Assembly: GCA_036394995.1 (NCBI GenBank)
Contig: DASWED010000010.1
Coordinates: 1 to 48,965 of the forward strand
DNA length: 48,965 bases
Direction: 5' to 3'
Source of the DNA: DASWED01 sp036394995
GTDB taxonomy: Bacteria; Actinomycetota; UBA4738; JACQTL01
The notes beneath the pieces are model-generated. The model ran no database searches and had not been told where the DNA came from. It worked only from the letters and a program-made list of their open reading frames with translations. Positions 15,302 through 23,899 of the stretch are shown here, piece by piece. The position numbers were made by a program, and so were the translations under genes. Numbering within the stretch: the first letter of the stretch is position 1; each line of letters starts with the position of its first letter.

Positions 15302-17335
15302 ATGGCATCCGTCATCGGCACGTTCGCTCTCGGTCTGGCCCTCGCCGTCGCGATCTACGGGGCCGTGGCCTCGTTCGCCGGAGCCCGTTCGCGTAACGCG
15401 GTCCTGGTGGAGAGCGCCCGGACCTCGGCGTTCTCGCTGCTGGGTCTGGTGCTGGTGGCCAACGCCACGATGATGGCCGCGATCCTGTCGAACGACTTCT
15501 CGATCCGGTACGTCGCCGAGAACTCGAGCCGGGCCACGCCCGCCTTCTTCAAGGTGCTGGCGCTGTGGTCGGCGGACCAGGGGTCGCTGCTGCTGTGGAA
15601 CCTGGTCCTGGCGGGGTTCCTGCTGGCGGTGGCGCTGCGGTTCCGCCGTCAGCGCCCCGAGACCTTCCCCTGGGCCCTGGGGACGATGTTCGTGGTCTCG
15701 GCGTTCTACCTGTCGCTGATCACGTTCGCCACGCACCCCTTCGGGTCGCTCCCCCGCACCCCCCCGGACGGCCGGGGGACTCTCCCGCTGCTGCAGAACC
15801 ACCCGCTGATGGCGGCCCACCCGCCCCTGCTGTACGTGGGGTTCATCGGGCTCACCGTGCCGTTCGCGTTCGCCATGGCGGCGCTGTTCACCGGCCGCCT
15901 GTCCGACCAGTGGATCCGCGTCACCCGGCGGTGGACGCTGTTCGCCTGGGTGTGCCTCACGGCCGGGCTGTTCCTGGGGATGCTGTGGTCCTACGCCGTG
16001 CTGGGGTGGGGCGGGTACTGGGCCTGGGACCCGGTGGAGAACATCGCGGTGCTCCCGTGGCTGGCCTCCACAGCCTTCCTGCACTCGGTGATGGTCCAGG
16101 AGCGCCGCGGGATGCTGAAGGTCTGGAACCTGTCGCTGATCGTGGGGACGTTCGGCCTCACGGTGTTCGGCACGTTCCTCACACGCGGCTCGATCCTGTC
16201 GTCGGTGCACTCCTTCGCCGAATCGGCGGTAGGGCCCCTGTACCTGGGGTTCCTGCTGGTGGTCCTGTGCGTCGGGTTCGGGCTCATCGCGGCCCGGGCC
16301 AGGCAGCTGGGCTCGGAGTCGGCGATCGACCGCGCGGTGTCGCGGGAGGGGGTGTTCCTGGGGAACAACGTCCTGCTGGTGGCGCTGGTGGCCACCGTGC
16401 TGGTGGGGACGGTCTTCCCGCTGCTGAACGAGGCCCTCACCGGGGCGAAGGTGTCGGTGGGGCGACCGTACTTCGACCGGACGGCGGCGCCGGTGGCCCT
16501 GCTGCTGCTGTTCCTCATGGGGATCGGGCCGCTCCTGCCGTGGCGGGTGGGCTCGGCCCGGCAGCTGGTCCGCCGCCTGCGGGTGCCCGTGTGGGCGGGA
16601 GCGCTCACGATCGCGGGGCTGGTGGCGGCGGGCGTCGGGCATCCCGTGGCCATCGGCGCGTTCGGGCTGGCGGCGTTCGTCGGGGGCGCCGCGCTGTCGG
16701 AGATGGCCAGAGGGGCGAGGGCCCAGCATCGGGCCCTCGGCGGCTCCCGGCTCCGGGCGGTCACGGCCGCCGTCGGGCGCAACCGCCGCCTGTACGGCGG
16801 GCTGGTGGCGCACCTGGGCCTGGTGATCGCGGTGGTGGCCATCACGTGGTCGTCGTCGTACGCGGCGCAGCGGGACGTCACGCTGGCCCGGGGGGAGTCC
16901 GTCGAGTTCGCCGGGCTCACGCTCCGGTACGACGGCGCCCGGGTGGATCCCCAACCTCAGCGCGTGGTGTACGTGGCGACGCTGGCCATCCTCCGCGACG
17001 GCCGGCCGGACGGGGTGCTCATCCCGTCGCTGAACCAGTACCCCTCGACCACGGAGCTCATCGGCACGCCGTCGATCTCCAAGGGGACTCCCCTGAACGG
17101 CTTCCGCGACCTGTACGCCTCGTTGCAGTCGATGGAGCCCCGGGGCACGTCGGCGACGTTCCGGCTGTTCTCGAATCCGGGCGTGATGTGGCTGTGGGCG
17201 GGGGGCGCGGTGATCGTGCTCGGCGGGATCCTCGCCCTGTGGCCCGCGCGGCGGCGCCGCCGTCGGGAGCGGCCGGAGCGGGCGGACCGGGCCGGAGCCG
17301 AATCCGTCCCCGAACCCGCGGAGGTGGGGGCGTGA
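15302..17335 (+). CDS. ccmF: Cytochrome c heme lyase subunit CcmF
   Basis: A 677-residue polytopic membrane protein of the CcmF/CcsA heme-handling family. It has about 14 transmembrane segments. The WWD-type heme-binding loop reads WGGYWAWDPVENIAVLPWLA, and flanking heme-ligand histidines occur in NHPLMAAHPPLLYVGFIG and in HSVMVQERRGML. A large extracytoplasmic domain lies near the C-terminus before the last helix. CcmF attaches heme to apocytochromes c with CcmH. The gene starts the ccmF-G-H-I run, each junction overlapping as GTGA. The multiheme cytochrome encoded 6.6 kb downstream is an obvious client. ccmA-E are not in the window. Confidence 0.95.
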   Translation: MASVIGTFALGLALAVAIYGAVASFAGARSRNAVLVESARTSAFSLLGLVLVANATMMAAILSNDFSIRYVAENSSRATPAFFKVLALWSADQGSLLLWNLVLAGFLLAVALRFRRQRPETFPWALGTMFVVSAFYLSLITFATHPFGSLPRTPPDGRGTLPLLQNHPLMAAHPPLLYVGFIGLTVPFAFAMAALFTGRLSDQWIRVTRRWTLFAWVCLTAGLFLGMLWSYAVLGWGGYWAWDPVENIAVLPWLASTAFLHSVMVQERRGMLKVWNLSLIVGTFGLTVFGTFLTRGSILSSVHSFAESAVGPLYLGFLLVVLCVGFGLIAARARQLGSESAIDRAVSREGVFLGNNVLLVALVATVLVGTVFPLLNEALTGAKVSVGRPYFDRTAAPVALLLLFLMGIGPLLPWRVGSARQLVRRLRVPVWAGALTIAGLVAAGVGHPVAIGAFGLAAFVGGAALSEMARGARAQHRALGGSRLRAVTAAVGRNRRLYGGLVAHLGLVIAVVAITWSSSYAAQRDVTLARGESVEFAGLTLRYDGARVDPQPQRVVYVATLAILRDGRPDGVLIPSLNQYPSTTELIGTPSISKGTPLNGFRDLYASLQSMEPRGTSATFRLFSNPGVMWLWAGGAVIVLGGILALWPARRRRRRERPERADRAGAESVPEPAEVGA

Positions 17336-17928
17336 CCGGCGAGCCTCGCGACGTGGGGCCGGCCGGGTCGTCCGCGCCGGACGTCGCGCCGGACCGGCGG
17401 TGGCGGGTGGTGGTGGCCGGCCTGGTGCCGGTGGTGCTGATCGCGGCGCTGCTGGGATTCGGCCTGGGCCGGAACCCCCGGGACCTCCAGAGCGCGAACC
17501 GCCTGGAGGGTCGGGAGGCGCCGGGCTTCGAGCTGCGGGACTTCCGCACCGGCCGGACGGTTCGCATGTCGGACCTCCGGGGGCATCCGGTGGTGGTGAA
17601 CTTCTGGGCGAGCTGGTGCGCTGACTGCCGGGTGGAGCACACCGACCTCGTGGCGGCGTGGCAGCGATTCGGGAACCAGGGGGCGGTGTTCCTCTCGGTG
17701 CTGTACCAGGACACCACCGACGGGGCCGACGACTTTCTGGCGCAGTTCCCGGCGGATTGGCCGAACCTCCTCGATCCCGGAGGGCGAACCGCACTCGACT
17801 ACGGCGTGACCGGGGTGCCGGAGACCGTGTTCGTCGACCCGCAGGGACGCATCGACCACAAGCAGATCGGCGTGACGTCGTACCCGCTGCTGGCCCGGGA
17901 GCTCGGGCGCATGCTGGGGGACCGGTGA
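17332..17928 (+). CDS. Thioredoxin-like thiol-disulfide protein (CcmG/ResA/DsbE family)
   Basis: A 198-residue membrane-anchored thioredoxin-fold protein. One transmembrane helix lies at about residues 26-46, then a TlpA/ResA-like domain with the redox motif in WASWCADC (C96 and C99) and a cis-Pro region in GVTGVPETVFVDPQG. In cytochrome c maturation it reduces the CxxCH cysteines of apocytochromes for heme attachment. The GTG start overlaps the ccmF stop; the longer in-frame opening upstream is only a shadow of ccmF. Position between ccmF and ccmH fits CcmG, but I leave the symbol empty because ResA-type proteins look alike. Confidence 0.9.
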   Translation: MTGEPRDVGPAGSSAPDVAPDRRWRVVVAGLVPVVLIAALLGFGLGRNPRDLQSANRLEGREAPGFELRDFRTGRTVRMSDLRGHPVVVNFWASWCADCRVEHTDLVAAWQRFGNQGAVFLSVLYQDTTDGADDFLAQFPADWPNLLDPGGRTALDYGVTGVPETVFVDPQGRIDHKQIGVTSYPLLARELGRMLGDR

Positions 17929-18455
17929 GGATCCGCGGCGCCGCCGTGGCCGTCCTGGCGGCGGTGGCCGTGGCCGGGGTGGCCCTGGCCGTGGCGGCGG
18001 CTCGGGGACCATCGGCGCCGCCCACGTTCGCCGAACGGGTCCGGTCGGTCGCCGCCGAGCTGCGGTGTCCAGTGTGCCAGAACCTGTCGGTGGCCGACTC
18101 GCCGTCGGAGCTGGCCCGGCAGATGCGGGGCGAGATCGGCCGCCGCCTGAATGCGGGCCAGGCGCCGGGGGAGATCCGGGCGTACTTCGTCTCCAGGTAC
18201 GGACGGTGGATCCTGCTCACGCCCTCCGCGGGCGGGCTGGGGCTCGTCGTGTGGGCCGCGCCCGTGCTGGCCGTGGCCGGGGGCGGCGTCGTGGCCTTCA
18301 CGGTCCTGCGGCGTCGCAGGCGGCGCATCCCGAATGGGGACGAGGACTCGGACGAGCCGCCCGGCTCCGAACCCGGCGGAGCGGACGCCCGGCTGACCGG
18401 CGAGGAGCGGGCCCGGATCGAGCGCGAGCTGGCCGAGCTGGAGGAGGTGCCGTGA
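17925..18455 (+). CDS. ccmH: Cytochrome c maturation protein CcmH
   Basis: A 176-residue protein with an N-terminal membrane anchor (residues 7-27), then the CcmH signature LRCPVCQNLSVADS (C48 and C51), followed by the conserved helical segment with LARQMRGEI and IRAYFVSRYGRWIL. A second transmembrane helix lies around residues 105-127 and the end is an acidic cytoplasmic tail. CcmH handles the apocytochrome thiols for CcmF. The length is longer than the minimal family domain because of this tail. The GTG start overlaps the preceding stop (GTGA), and the end overlaps the next gene. Confidence 0.93.
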   Translation: MRIRGAAVAVLAAVAVAGVALAVAAARGPSAPPTFAERVRSVAAELRCPVCQNLSVADSPSELARQMRGEIGRRLNAGQAPGEIRAYFVSRYGRWILLTPSAGGLGLVVWAAPVLAVAGGGVVAFTVLRRRRRRIPNGDEDSDEPPGSEPGGADARLTGEERARIERELAELEEVP

Positions 18456-19366
18456 CCGCGGCCGTGACCATCGTGGCCATGGTGGGGATGACGGCGATCG
18501 CCCTGCTGGGGGTGGCATTCCCGTACCGCCGCCGGGCCGTCCCGGTGCTGGAGCCGCCGGCGGACCCACTGGAGGACCGCCGCCTGGCCCTGCTGTACAC
18601 GCTGAAGGACCTCGAGTCGGCCAGGTCCTCGGGCGCCATCGAGGGCGAGGACTACGTGCGCCTCCGGGAGGACACCGAGGGCCGGATGGCGAAGGTCCTG
18701 CGGGCCCTGGACGAGCGCCGCCGGACCGAGGAGGCCCCGACGCTCCCCCCGCCCCGGCGGAGCCCGGCCCGGTACGTGGCGATCGCCATGGTGGCGGCGA
18801 CGGCGCTGGCGGTGGGCCTGGTCCCGTCGCTCATCCGCTCGCTCCACGACCGCGGCGGCGTGACGGGCGTCCTGCCCCCGGGCAACTCCCTGGCCTATTT
18901 CGAACAGCAGGTCCGCCGCCATCCCCACGACGTGGCGGCCATCCTCAACCTGGCCCAGCGGTACCTCGACATGGCCCGGTTCGACGACGCGTTCCGCCAG
19001 TACACGGCCGCGCTGAAGCTCCAGCCGGACAACGTGGACGCGCTGGCGAACTTCGGACTGCTGGTGCACCTGTCCGGACGGCCGCAGCAGGGCCTGGCCT
19101 CCGAGGACCGGGCCCTGGAGATCGAACCGGGGTACCCGCCGGCCCTGTTCTACCGGGGCGCGATCCTGCTGAAGGGCCTGGGCCGGCCCCGGGCCGCCAT
19201 CGTCTCCCTCCGGTCGTACCTGGAGGCCGCGCCGTACGGGTCGTACGGGGAGACGGCCCGGAGCCTGATCGACGAGGCCCACCGGGACATCGCCGGGGGC
19301 GGCCCGTCCCCGGCGCCGAGCGCGGCGCCCTCCGGTTCCCCCGGCGTGCCGGTCCCGGGAACGTAG
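18452..19366 (+). CDS. CcmI-like TPR protein of cytochrome c maturation
   Basis: A 304-residue protein. An N-terminal helix (about 3-25) is followed by a cytoplasmic-like stretch with LLYTLKDLESARSSGAIEGE, the typical CcmI/CycH N-terminal pattern, then a second membrane helix (about 110-130) and a TPR domain (150-270) with LNLAQRYLDMARFDDAFRQY, ALANFGLLVHLSGRPQQG and AILLKGLGRPRAAI. The end is Pro/Ser/Gly-rich. Known CcmI proteins hold apocytochromes for heme ligation. It is the last ccm gene; 121 bases with a candidate promoter separate it from the redox module. Confidence 0.88.
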   Translation: MTAAVTIVAMVGMTAIALLGVAFPYRRRAVPVLEPPADPLEDRRLALLYTLKDLESARSSGAIEGEDYVRLREDTEGRMAKVLRALDERRRTEEAPTLPPPRRSPARYVAIAMVAATALAVGLVPSLIRSLHDRGGVTGVLPPGNSLAYFEQQVRRHPHDVAAILNLAQRYLDMARFDDAFRQYTAALKLQPDNVDALANFGLLVHLSGRPQQGLASEDRALEIEPGYPPALFYRGAILLKGLGRPRAAIVSLRSYLEAAPYGSYGETARSLIDEAHRDIAGGGPSPAPSAAPSGSPGVPVPGT

Positions 19367-19407
19367 TGCACCGACCCGGGAGGGCGCGAACGGGAGCAAC
19401 GGTGCGA

Positions 19408-19437
19408 TTGATCCGGCGCGGGGGCCGGCGCTACGAT
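19408..19437 (+). promoter_or_regulatory. Candidate promoter of the FHA/ferredoxin/multiheme operon
   Basis: TTGATC (19408-19413) and TACGAT (19432-19437) are separated by 18 bases, matching the -35 and -10 boxes of a housekeeping actinobacterial promoter in four of six positions each. The distance to the GTG at 19488 leaves a leader of about 45 bases. It is the only space in this run of overlapping genes large enough for a promoter. Prediction from pattern alone. Confidence 0.4.
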
Positions 19438-19487
19438 CCGTTCCCGCCGCAGGGACGGGAGACGCGCTCCACGATGCAGGGACTCCG

Positions 19488-22124
19488 GTGACCCGGTACG
19501 CCATCATCGGCGACGGCGCGGCCGGGACCACCGCCGCGTTCTTCATCCGGCGGGCCGACCCCAGCGGGCGCGTCATCATCCTGTCCGACGACCCCCAGCC
19601 CGCCTACTACCGCGCGGCGCTCACGAACTTCCTGATCGGCGAGCTCCGGGAGGAGCAGCTGTTCGCCGTCCCCCCGAACTTCTACACGGAGTTCCGGGTG
19701 GAGCGGTTCCAGGCCAGGGTGGGCGGCGTCGACACCCGGGCGGGAGTCCTCACGCTGGCCAACGGGGGGACCGTCCCCTACGACCAGCTCCTGATCGCCG
19801 CCGGTTCGAACCCCAACCTGCCTCCGTGGCCGGGCGCCGACCTCGCCGGGGTCATGACCATGCGGACCATGCAGGACGCCCGGGCCGTGATGGACGGGCT
19901 GGCCTCGAAGCAGATCCGCCGGGCAGTGGTGGTGGGGGCCGGCCCCCTCGGGATCGAGTGGGTCCAGGGCCTGCGGACCCGCGGGGTCGAGGTCACGTAC
20001 GTGGTCCGGGGCGACACGTTCATGGAGCACCTCCTGGACCGGACGGCGTCGGATCTGGTGTGGTCGCGACTCCGCGCGAACGGGGTCGACCTCCGGTTGA
20101 ACGAGGAGGTGGCCGAGGTTCTCCCGACCTCCGACGGCCGGGCTCGGGGCGTTCGCCTGAAGAGCGGCCAGACCGTGGAGGCCCAGCTGGTCGGGGTGGC
20201 CATCGGGATCCGGGCGGCCACCGAGTTCCTGAACGGGTCGGAGGTGAGGACCGAGCGGGGGATCCCGGTGGACCAGCACATGCGGACGAACGTCCCGAAC
20301 GTCTACGCGGCGGGCGACGTCGCGTCGGTGCTGGATCCGGCGTCCGGGCAGCACCGGGGGTTCGGCCTGTGGGAGCCGGCCCGGCTCCAGGGGCGGACGG
20401 CGGGCGTCAACATGAGCGGGGGCCGGCAGGAGTACCGGATGGGGGTCCAGTACACGGCCACTCGCCTGTGGGACCTGGACCTCGGCGCGGTGGGACGGAC
20501 CATCGAACGGGACGGCGACCAGGTCATCCCGGACTTCCCCCGGACCGGCCGGGAGATCCGCTACCGAAAGCTCGTCGTTCGGGACGGCCGGCTGGTGGGA
20601 GCGCTGATGCTGGGGCACCGCCGGCAGGCCGTCCGGTCGCGGGCCCTGCAGTTCCAGCGCCTCATCGAGCTGGGGCTCGACGTCTCGGAGGTGGCGAGCG
20701 GCCTGCTGGATCCCCGGTCCGACCTGGCGTCGTGGCTGGAGGCCCACGACCCGCACGCCGGCCGCCCCTCCGAGGGAGTGGCCGCGGCCGCCGGGAACGT
20801 GCCGACGAACTCCGTGCTCCGGCGGGGGAGCATGGTGGTGGACCTCCCCGATCTCCCCGCGACCCTGGGGCGGCAGGGCGCGCCGTCGGTCACCCTGACC
20901 GTGCAGGGGACCGGGCAGTCGTTCGAGCTGGACGGGCCGGTGATCCGCATCGGCCGCCATCCCGACAACGACATCGTGTTGCCCGACGAGTACGTCTCCG
21001 CCCACCATGCCGAGGTCCGGCTGGAGGTCGGCTCGTACATGGTGTCCGACGCCGGGAGCCGCAACGGGACGTTCATCAACGACGTCCCGGTGATGGCGCC
21101 GGCTCCCCTGCGGCAGGCCGACGTGATCCGGGTCGGAGCCACCTCGCTGTCGGTGACGGTGGCCGCGGACCAGGTGGCGCCATCGGCCGGGTTCGGCGCG
21201 CAGGCCCCCCGAGCACCGCAGCCCCCGGCGCCGGGAGCGCCCCCCGCGGTGGGCGGCCCGCCGCCCTCCGGCGTCGCCGTGCCGGCCCCCGTTCCGTCGA
21301 TGGCGCCGGTGGGAGCGCTCCTGGGGTACCTCCAGCTCGACGGGCGGCGGTTCGACCTGGCCGAGCAGACGGTGAACCTCGGCCGGGACCCGTCGTCCGA
21401 CGTGGCCATCGACGACCCGGCCGTGTCGTACACACACGCCCAGGTCACCAGGCTCGGCAACGACCTGTACCTCCGCGACGTGGGGAGCAGGAACGGCACG
21501 TACGTGAACGCCCAGCTGGTCTCCGTGCCCCATCTGCTCACCGAGGGCGACGTGATCCACGTGGGGACCACCGACCTGACGTTCCACGCCGTGGGGGGAC
21601 CGATGCCCGCGACGGCCCCGCCGCCCTCCGCGCCGCCCCCGTTCCCCGCGGCGTCCCCCGGACCCGCCATCATCCCGCCGGTCCCGCCGGTGGCCCCCCC
21701 GGTGGCCCCGGTCGCACCGCTGTCCCCGCCGTCGGAGGTCACCGGCCCCATGCCGCCCGGCCCCGGGCCGCAGACCCCGGGCCCGCCGGTGCCGGGACCG
21801 GCGGCCGTGACGCCCGCCGCGCCGGGAGGCCCCCGCCTCCGGGTGACCGTGGGTCCCATGGTAGGGCTGTCGTTCGCGCTGGGACGTGAGACGCTGCGCG
21901 TCGGCCGGGACCCGTCCTCGGACGTCGTGCTCAGGGACCAGACGGTCAGCCGGTCGCACGCGCAACTGGAGCACCGGCAGGGGCGGTGGATCGTGACGGA
22001 CCTGGGCTCGACGAACGGCACCGCGGTGGGAGGCCGCCAGCTCCAGCCGCGCCAGTCCGCGGTGCTCGATCCCGGCACCACCGTGCAGTTCGGCGACATC
22101 GTCTGCCTGTTCGAGGGGCCCTGA
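19488..22124 (+). CDS. FAD/NAD(P)-dependent oxidoreductase fused to three FHA domains
   Basis: An 878-residue fusion. Residues 1-430 are a pyridine nucleotide-disulfide-type oxidoreductase like the NirB/NADH-rubredoxin reductase group: FAD motif AIIGDGAAGTTAAFFIR at the start, NAD(P) motif VVVGAGPLGIEW near 147-158, and the second FAD motif VYAAGDVASVLD. No redox-active cysteine pair is visible. Three FHA phosphothreonine-binding domains follow, each with the GR...S..H...NGT pattern: near 487 (IGRHPDNDIVL, SRNGTFIN), 629 (LGRDPSSDVAI, SRNGTYVN) and 803 (VGRDPSSDVVL, STNGTAVG), separated by Pro/Ala-rich linkers. It probably feeds electrons to the iron-sulfur protein whose ATG overlaps its stop (TGATG). 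FHA domains suggest control by Thr phosphorylation. No kinase is in the window. Confidence 0.9.
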   Translation: MTRYAIIGDGAAGTTAAFFIRRADPSGRVIILSDDPQPAYYRAALTNFLIGELREEQLFAVPPNFYTEFRVERFQARVGGVDTRAGVLTLANGGTVPYDQLLIAAGSNPNLPPWPGADLAGVMTMRTMQDARAVMDGLASKQIRRAVVVGAGPLGIEWVQGLRTRGVEVTYVVRGDTFMEHLLDRTASDLVWSRLRANGVDLRLNEEVAEVLPTSDGRARGVRLKSGQTVEAQLVGVAIGIRAATEFLNGSEVRTERGIPVDQHMRTNVPNVYAAGDVASVLDPASGQHRGFGLWEPARLQGRTAGVNMSGGRQEYRMGVQYTATRLWDLDLGAVGRTIERDGDQVIPDFPRTGREIRYRKLVVRDGRLVGALMLGHRRQAVRSRALQFQRLIELGLDVSEVASGLLDPRSDLASWLEAHDPHAGRPSEGVAAAAGNVPTNSVLRRGSMVVDLPDLPATLGRQGAPSVTLTVQGTGQSFELDGPVIRIGRHPDNDIVLPDEYVSAHHAEVRLEVGSYMVSDAGSRNGTFINDVPVMAPAPLRQADVIRVGATSLSVTVAADQVAPSAGFGAQAPRAPQPPAPGAPPAVGGPPPSGVAVPAPVPSMAPVGALLGYLQLDGRRFDLAEQTVNLGRDPSSDVAIDDPAVSYTHAQVTRLGNDLYLRDVGSRNGTYVNAQLVSVPHLLTEGDVIHVGTTDLTFHAVGGPMPATAPPPSAPPPFPAASPGPAIIPPVPPVAPPVAPVAPLSPPSEVTGPMPPGPGPQTPGPPVPGPAAVTPAAPGGPRLRVTVGPMVGLSFALGRETLRVGRDPSSDVVLRDQTVSRSHAQLEHRQGRWIVTDLGSTNGTAVGGRQLQPRQSAVLDPGTTVQFGDIVCLFEGP

Positions 22125-23899
22125 TGGACTACTTCACGCAGCTCCAGGAGGAGGTCGAGCGGGAGATCATGGCCTGCATCGGCTGCAACGACTGCCTGCT
22201 GGCCTGCCCGCTCCCGGACAAGCACTTCGTGACCATCGCCCAGCTGAACGCCGGGGCCCTGGCCAGCCACATCACGGACCCCCAGGTCATCGACTTCGTG
22301 AAGGCGTGCACGCAGTGCCAGCAGTGCGTGCCGGTGTGCCCGGCGGACCTCCACCGGGCCGACATCGTCCTGTGGAACAAGATGAAGGTGGAGGACGTCG
22401 AGCCCGACCGGCTCATGCCCGTGCAGATCGGGCCGGACATCTTCCAGTCGAACTGGACCCTGGACGCCCTGTCCATCCACCTGGCCGGGCTGCCGCTGTT
22501 CCGGGGGGTGGACCCGCACCACCTCCGCCGGATCCTGCTGTCCGTGACCCTCCGCCGGCTGGCCCCGGGCGAGGTGCTCTGCCGGGAGGGGCAGTTCCAC
22601 GAACGACTGTACGTGGTGCTGGACGGCGCCGTGGAGCAGTCCACCACCACCGCCGGCGCCGAGCAGACCAAGATCCTGGTGATGGGGCCGGGCTCCTTCC
22701 ACGGCGAGATCGCGGTGCTCGGCAACCAGGAGGAGCTGTTCACGATCACCGCGCTCACCGACTCCATCGTGGTAGAGCTCACGAAGGCCGCCGTGAACCG
22801 GCTGATGCGCGAGTCGGCCCCGTATCGCCAGACCATGGAGGAGCTGTACCGGCGGCGGGCCACCTGGACCCAGGCCCGGACCCATCCGCTGCTGGCGGGG
22901 TTCCCCGACCGGGAGATCGAGCAGCTGCTCCAGGACGCGACGTTCCGCGTGTACGCGCCCGGCGAGGTGGTGTACGTCCAGGGCTCGCCGCCGTCGGACC
23001 TGTTCGTGGTGCGATCCGGGTTCCTGAAGGTGGGGGTCCGCCACGACTCCGACGAACGCGTCCTGCAGTACTTCCGGGAGGGCGACGTGTTCGGCGGCTC
23101 GGCCCTGTTCTTCGGCGGGACCCAGGCGGCCACGGTGTCGGCCAACACGCGGTCGGAGGTCCTGGCCATCCCCGGCGACCGGGTCCGGGCCCTGCTGGCC
23201 CGGCACCCCCAGTTCACGCAGGGTCTGCAGGCCGAGGCCACCAAGGCCGAGGCCATCCTCCGAGACCCGCGGGTCCGCCTGCCCGTCGTGGACCGGGCCA
23301 GCAGCCACGTGCTGTCCATCGAGGACCTGCTGGGCAGCGGGATCATGCAGGGCCACGAGATCCTGGTGATCGACACCTCCATCTGCACGAACTGCAACAA
23401 CTGCGTCGAGGCCTGCGAACGGCGCCACGGCTACGCCCGGCTGGACCGGCGGGGCCTGCAGATGGAGAACCTGCTGTTCCCGTCGGCGTGCCGGCACTGC
23501 GAGGACCCCGTGTGCCTGATGTGCTCGGTGAACGGCATCGTCCGGGAGCCCGACGGCGAGATCCGGATCGTCCCCGACAACTGCATCGGATGCGGGGCGT
23601 GCGCCGAGCGGTGCCCCTATTCGAACATCCAGATGCACGACCGGAACAAGAGGTTCGAACACACGGGGTTCAACCTCATGTCGCTCCTCGGGATCGACCG
23701 GCACCAGTACGAACGGGAGGAGATGCAGGAGGCCCACTCGCGGGACCGGATCGCGGTGAAGTGCGACCTCTGCGCCGGGTACCCGTACTACGCATGCGTG
23801 CACGCCTGCCCCGTGGGCGCGGCCTTCCGGATCGATCCCGTGTCCACGTTTGGCAAGACCGACCTGGTGATCGGACTCGAGATGAAGCGGCCCACGTGA
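22124..23899 (+). CDS. Ferredoxin / two cNMP-binding-fold domains / four-cluster ferredoxin fusion
   Basis: A 591-residue iron-sulfur protein. The N-terminus has two 4Fe-4S motifs like HdrC/GlpC: C18, C21, C24, C28 and C62, C65, C68, C72. Two cyclic-nucleotide-binding (Crp-like) beta-roll domains follow at about 120-250 and 260-390. The C-terminal 170 residues resemble the HybA/PhsB/DmsB family with four Cys clusters, starting at ICTNCNNCVEAC (C421), then ACRHCEDPVCLMC, NCIGCGACAERCP and KCDLCAGYPYYACVHACP. The phosphate-binding cassettes (FHGEIAVLGNQEE and FGGSALFFGGTQ) lack the Arg that binds cAMP phosphate, and the second also lacks the Glu, so another ligand or a structural role is likely. 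No signal peptide, so cytoplasmic. Stop and next start overlap (GTGA). Confidence 0.9.
   Translation: MDYFTQLQEEVEREIMACIGCNDCLLACPLPDKHFVTIAQLNAGALASHITDPQVIDFVKACTQCQQCVPVCPADLHRADIVLWNKMKVEDVEPDRLMPVQIGPDIFQSNWTLDALSIHLAGLPLFRGVDPHHLRRILLSVTLRRLAPGEVLCREGQFHERLYVVLDGAVEQSTTTAGAEQTKILVMGPGSFHGEIAVLGNQEELFTITALTDSIVVELTKAAVNRLMRESAPYRQTMEELYRRRATWTQARTHPLLAGFPDREIEQLLQDATFRVYAPGEVVYVQGSPPSDLFVVRSGFLKVGVRHDSDERVLQYFREGDVFGGSALFFGGTQAATVSANTRSEVLAIPGDRVRALLARHPQFTQGLQAEATKAEAILRDPRVRLPVVDRASSHVLSIEDLLGSGIMQGHEILVIDTSICTNCNNCVEACERRHGYARLDRRGLQMENLLFPSACRHCEDPVCLMCSVNGIVREPDGEIRIVPDNCIGCGACAERCPYSNIQMHDRNKRFEHTGFNLMSLLGIDRHQYEREEMQEAHSRDRIAVKCDLCAGYPYYACVHACPVGAAFRIDPVSTFGKTDLVIGLEMKRPT

Noticed and set aside
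14726..19579. Minus-strand open frame of more than 1600 codons opposite ccm genes
   Set aside because: It runs against four genes with firm family signatures and is of low complexity; a compositional artefact.
19798..19816. GGTTCGAACCCC, a tRNA T-loop-like sequence
   Set aside because: It lies inside the FAD oxidoreductase gene and no tRNA cloverleaf can be formed around it.
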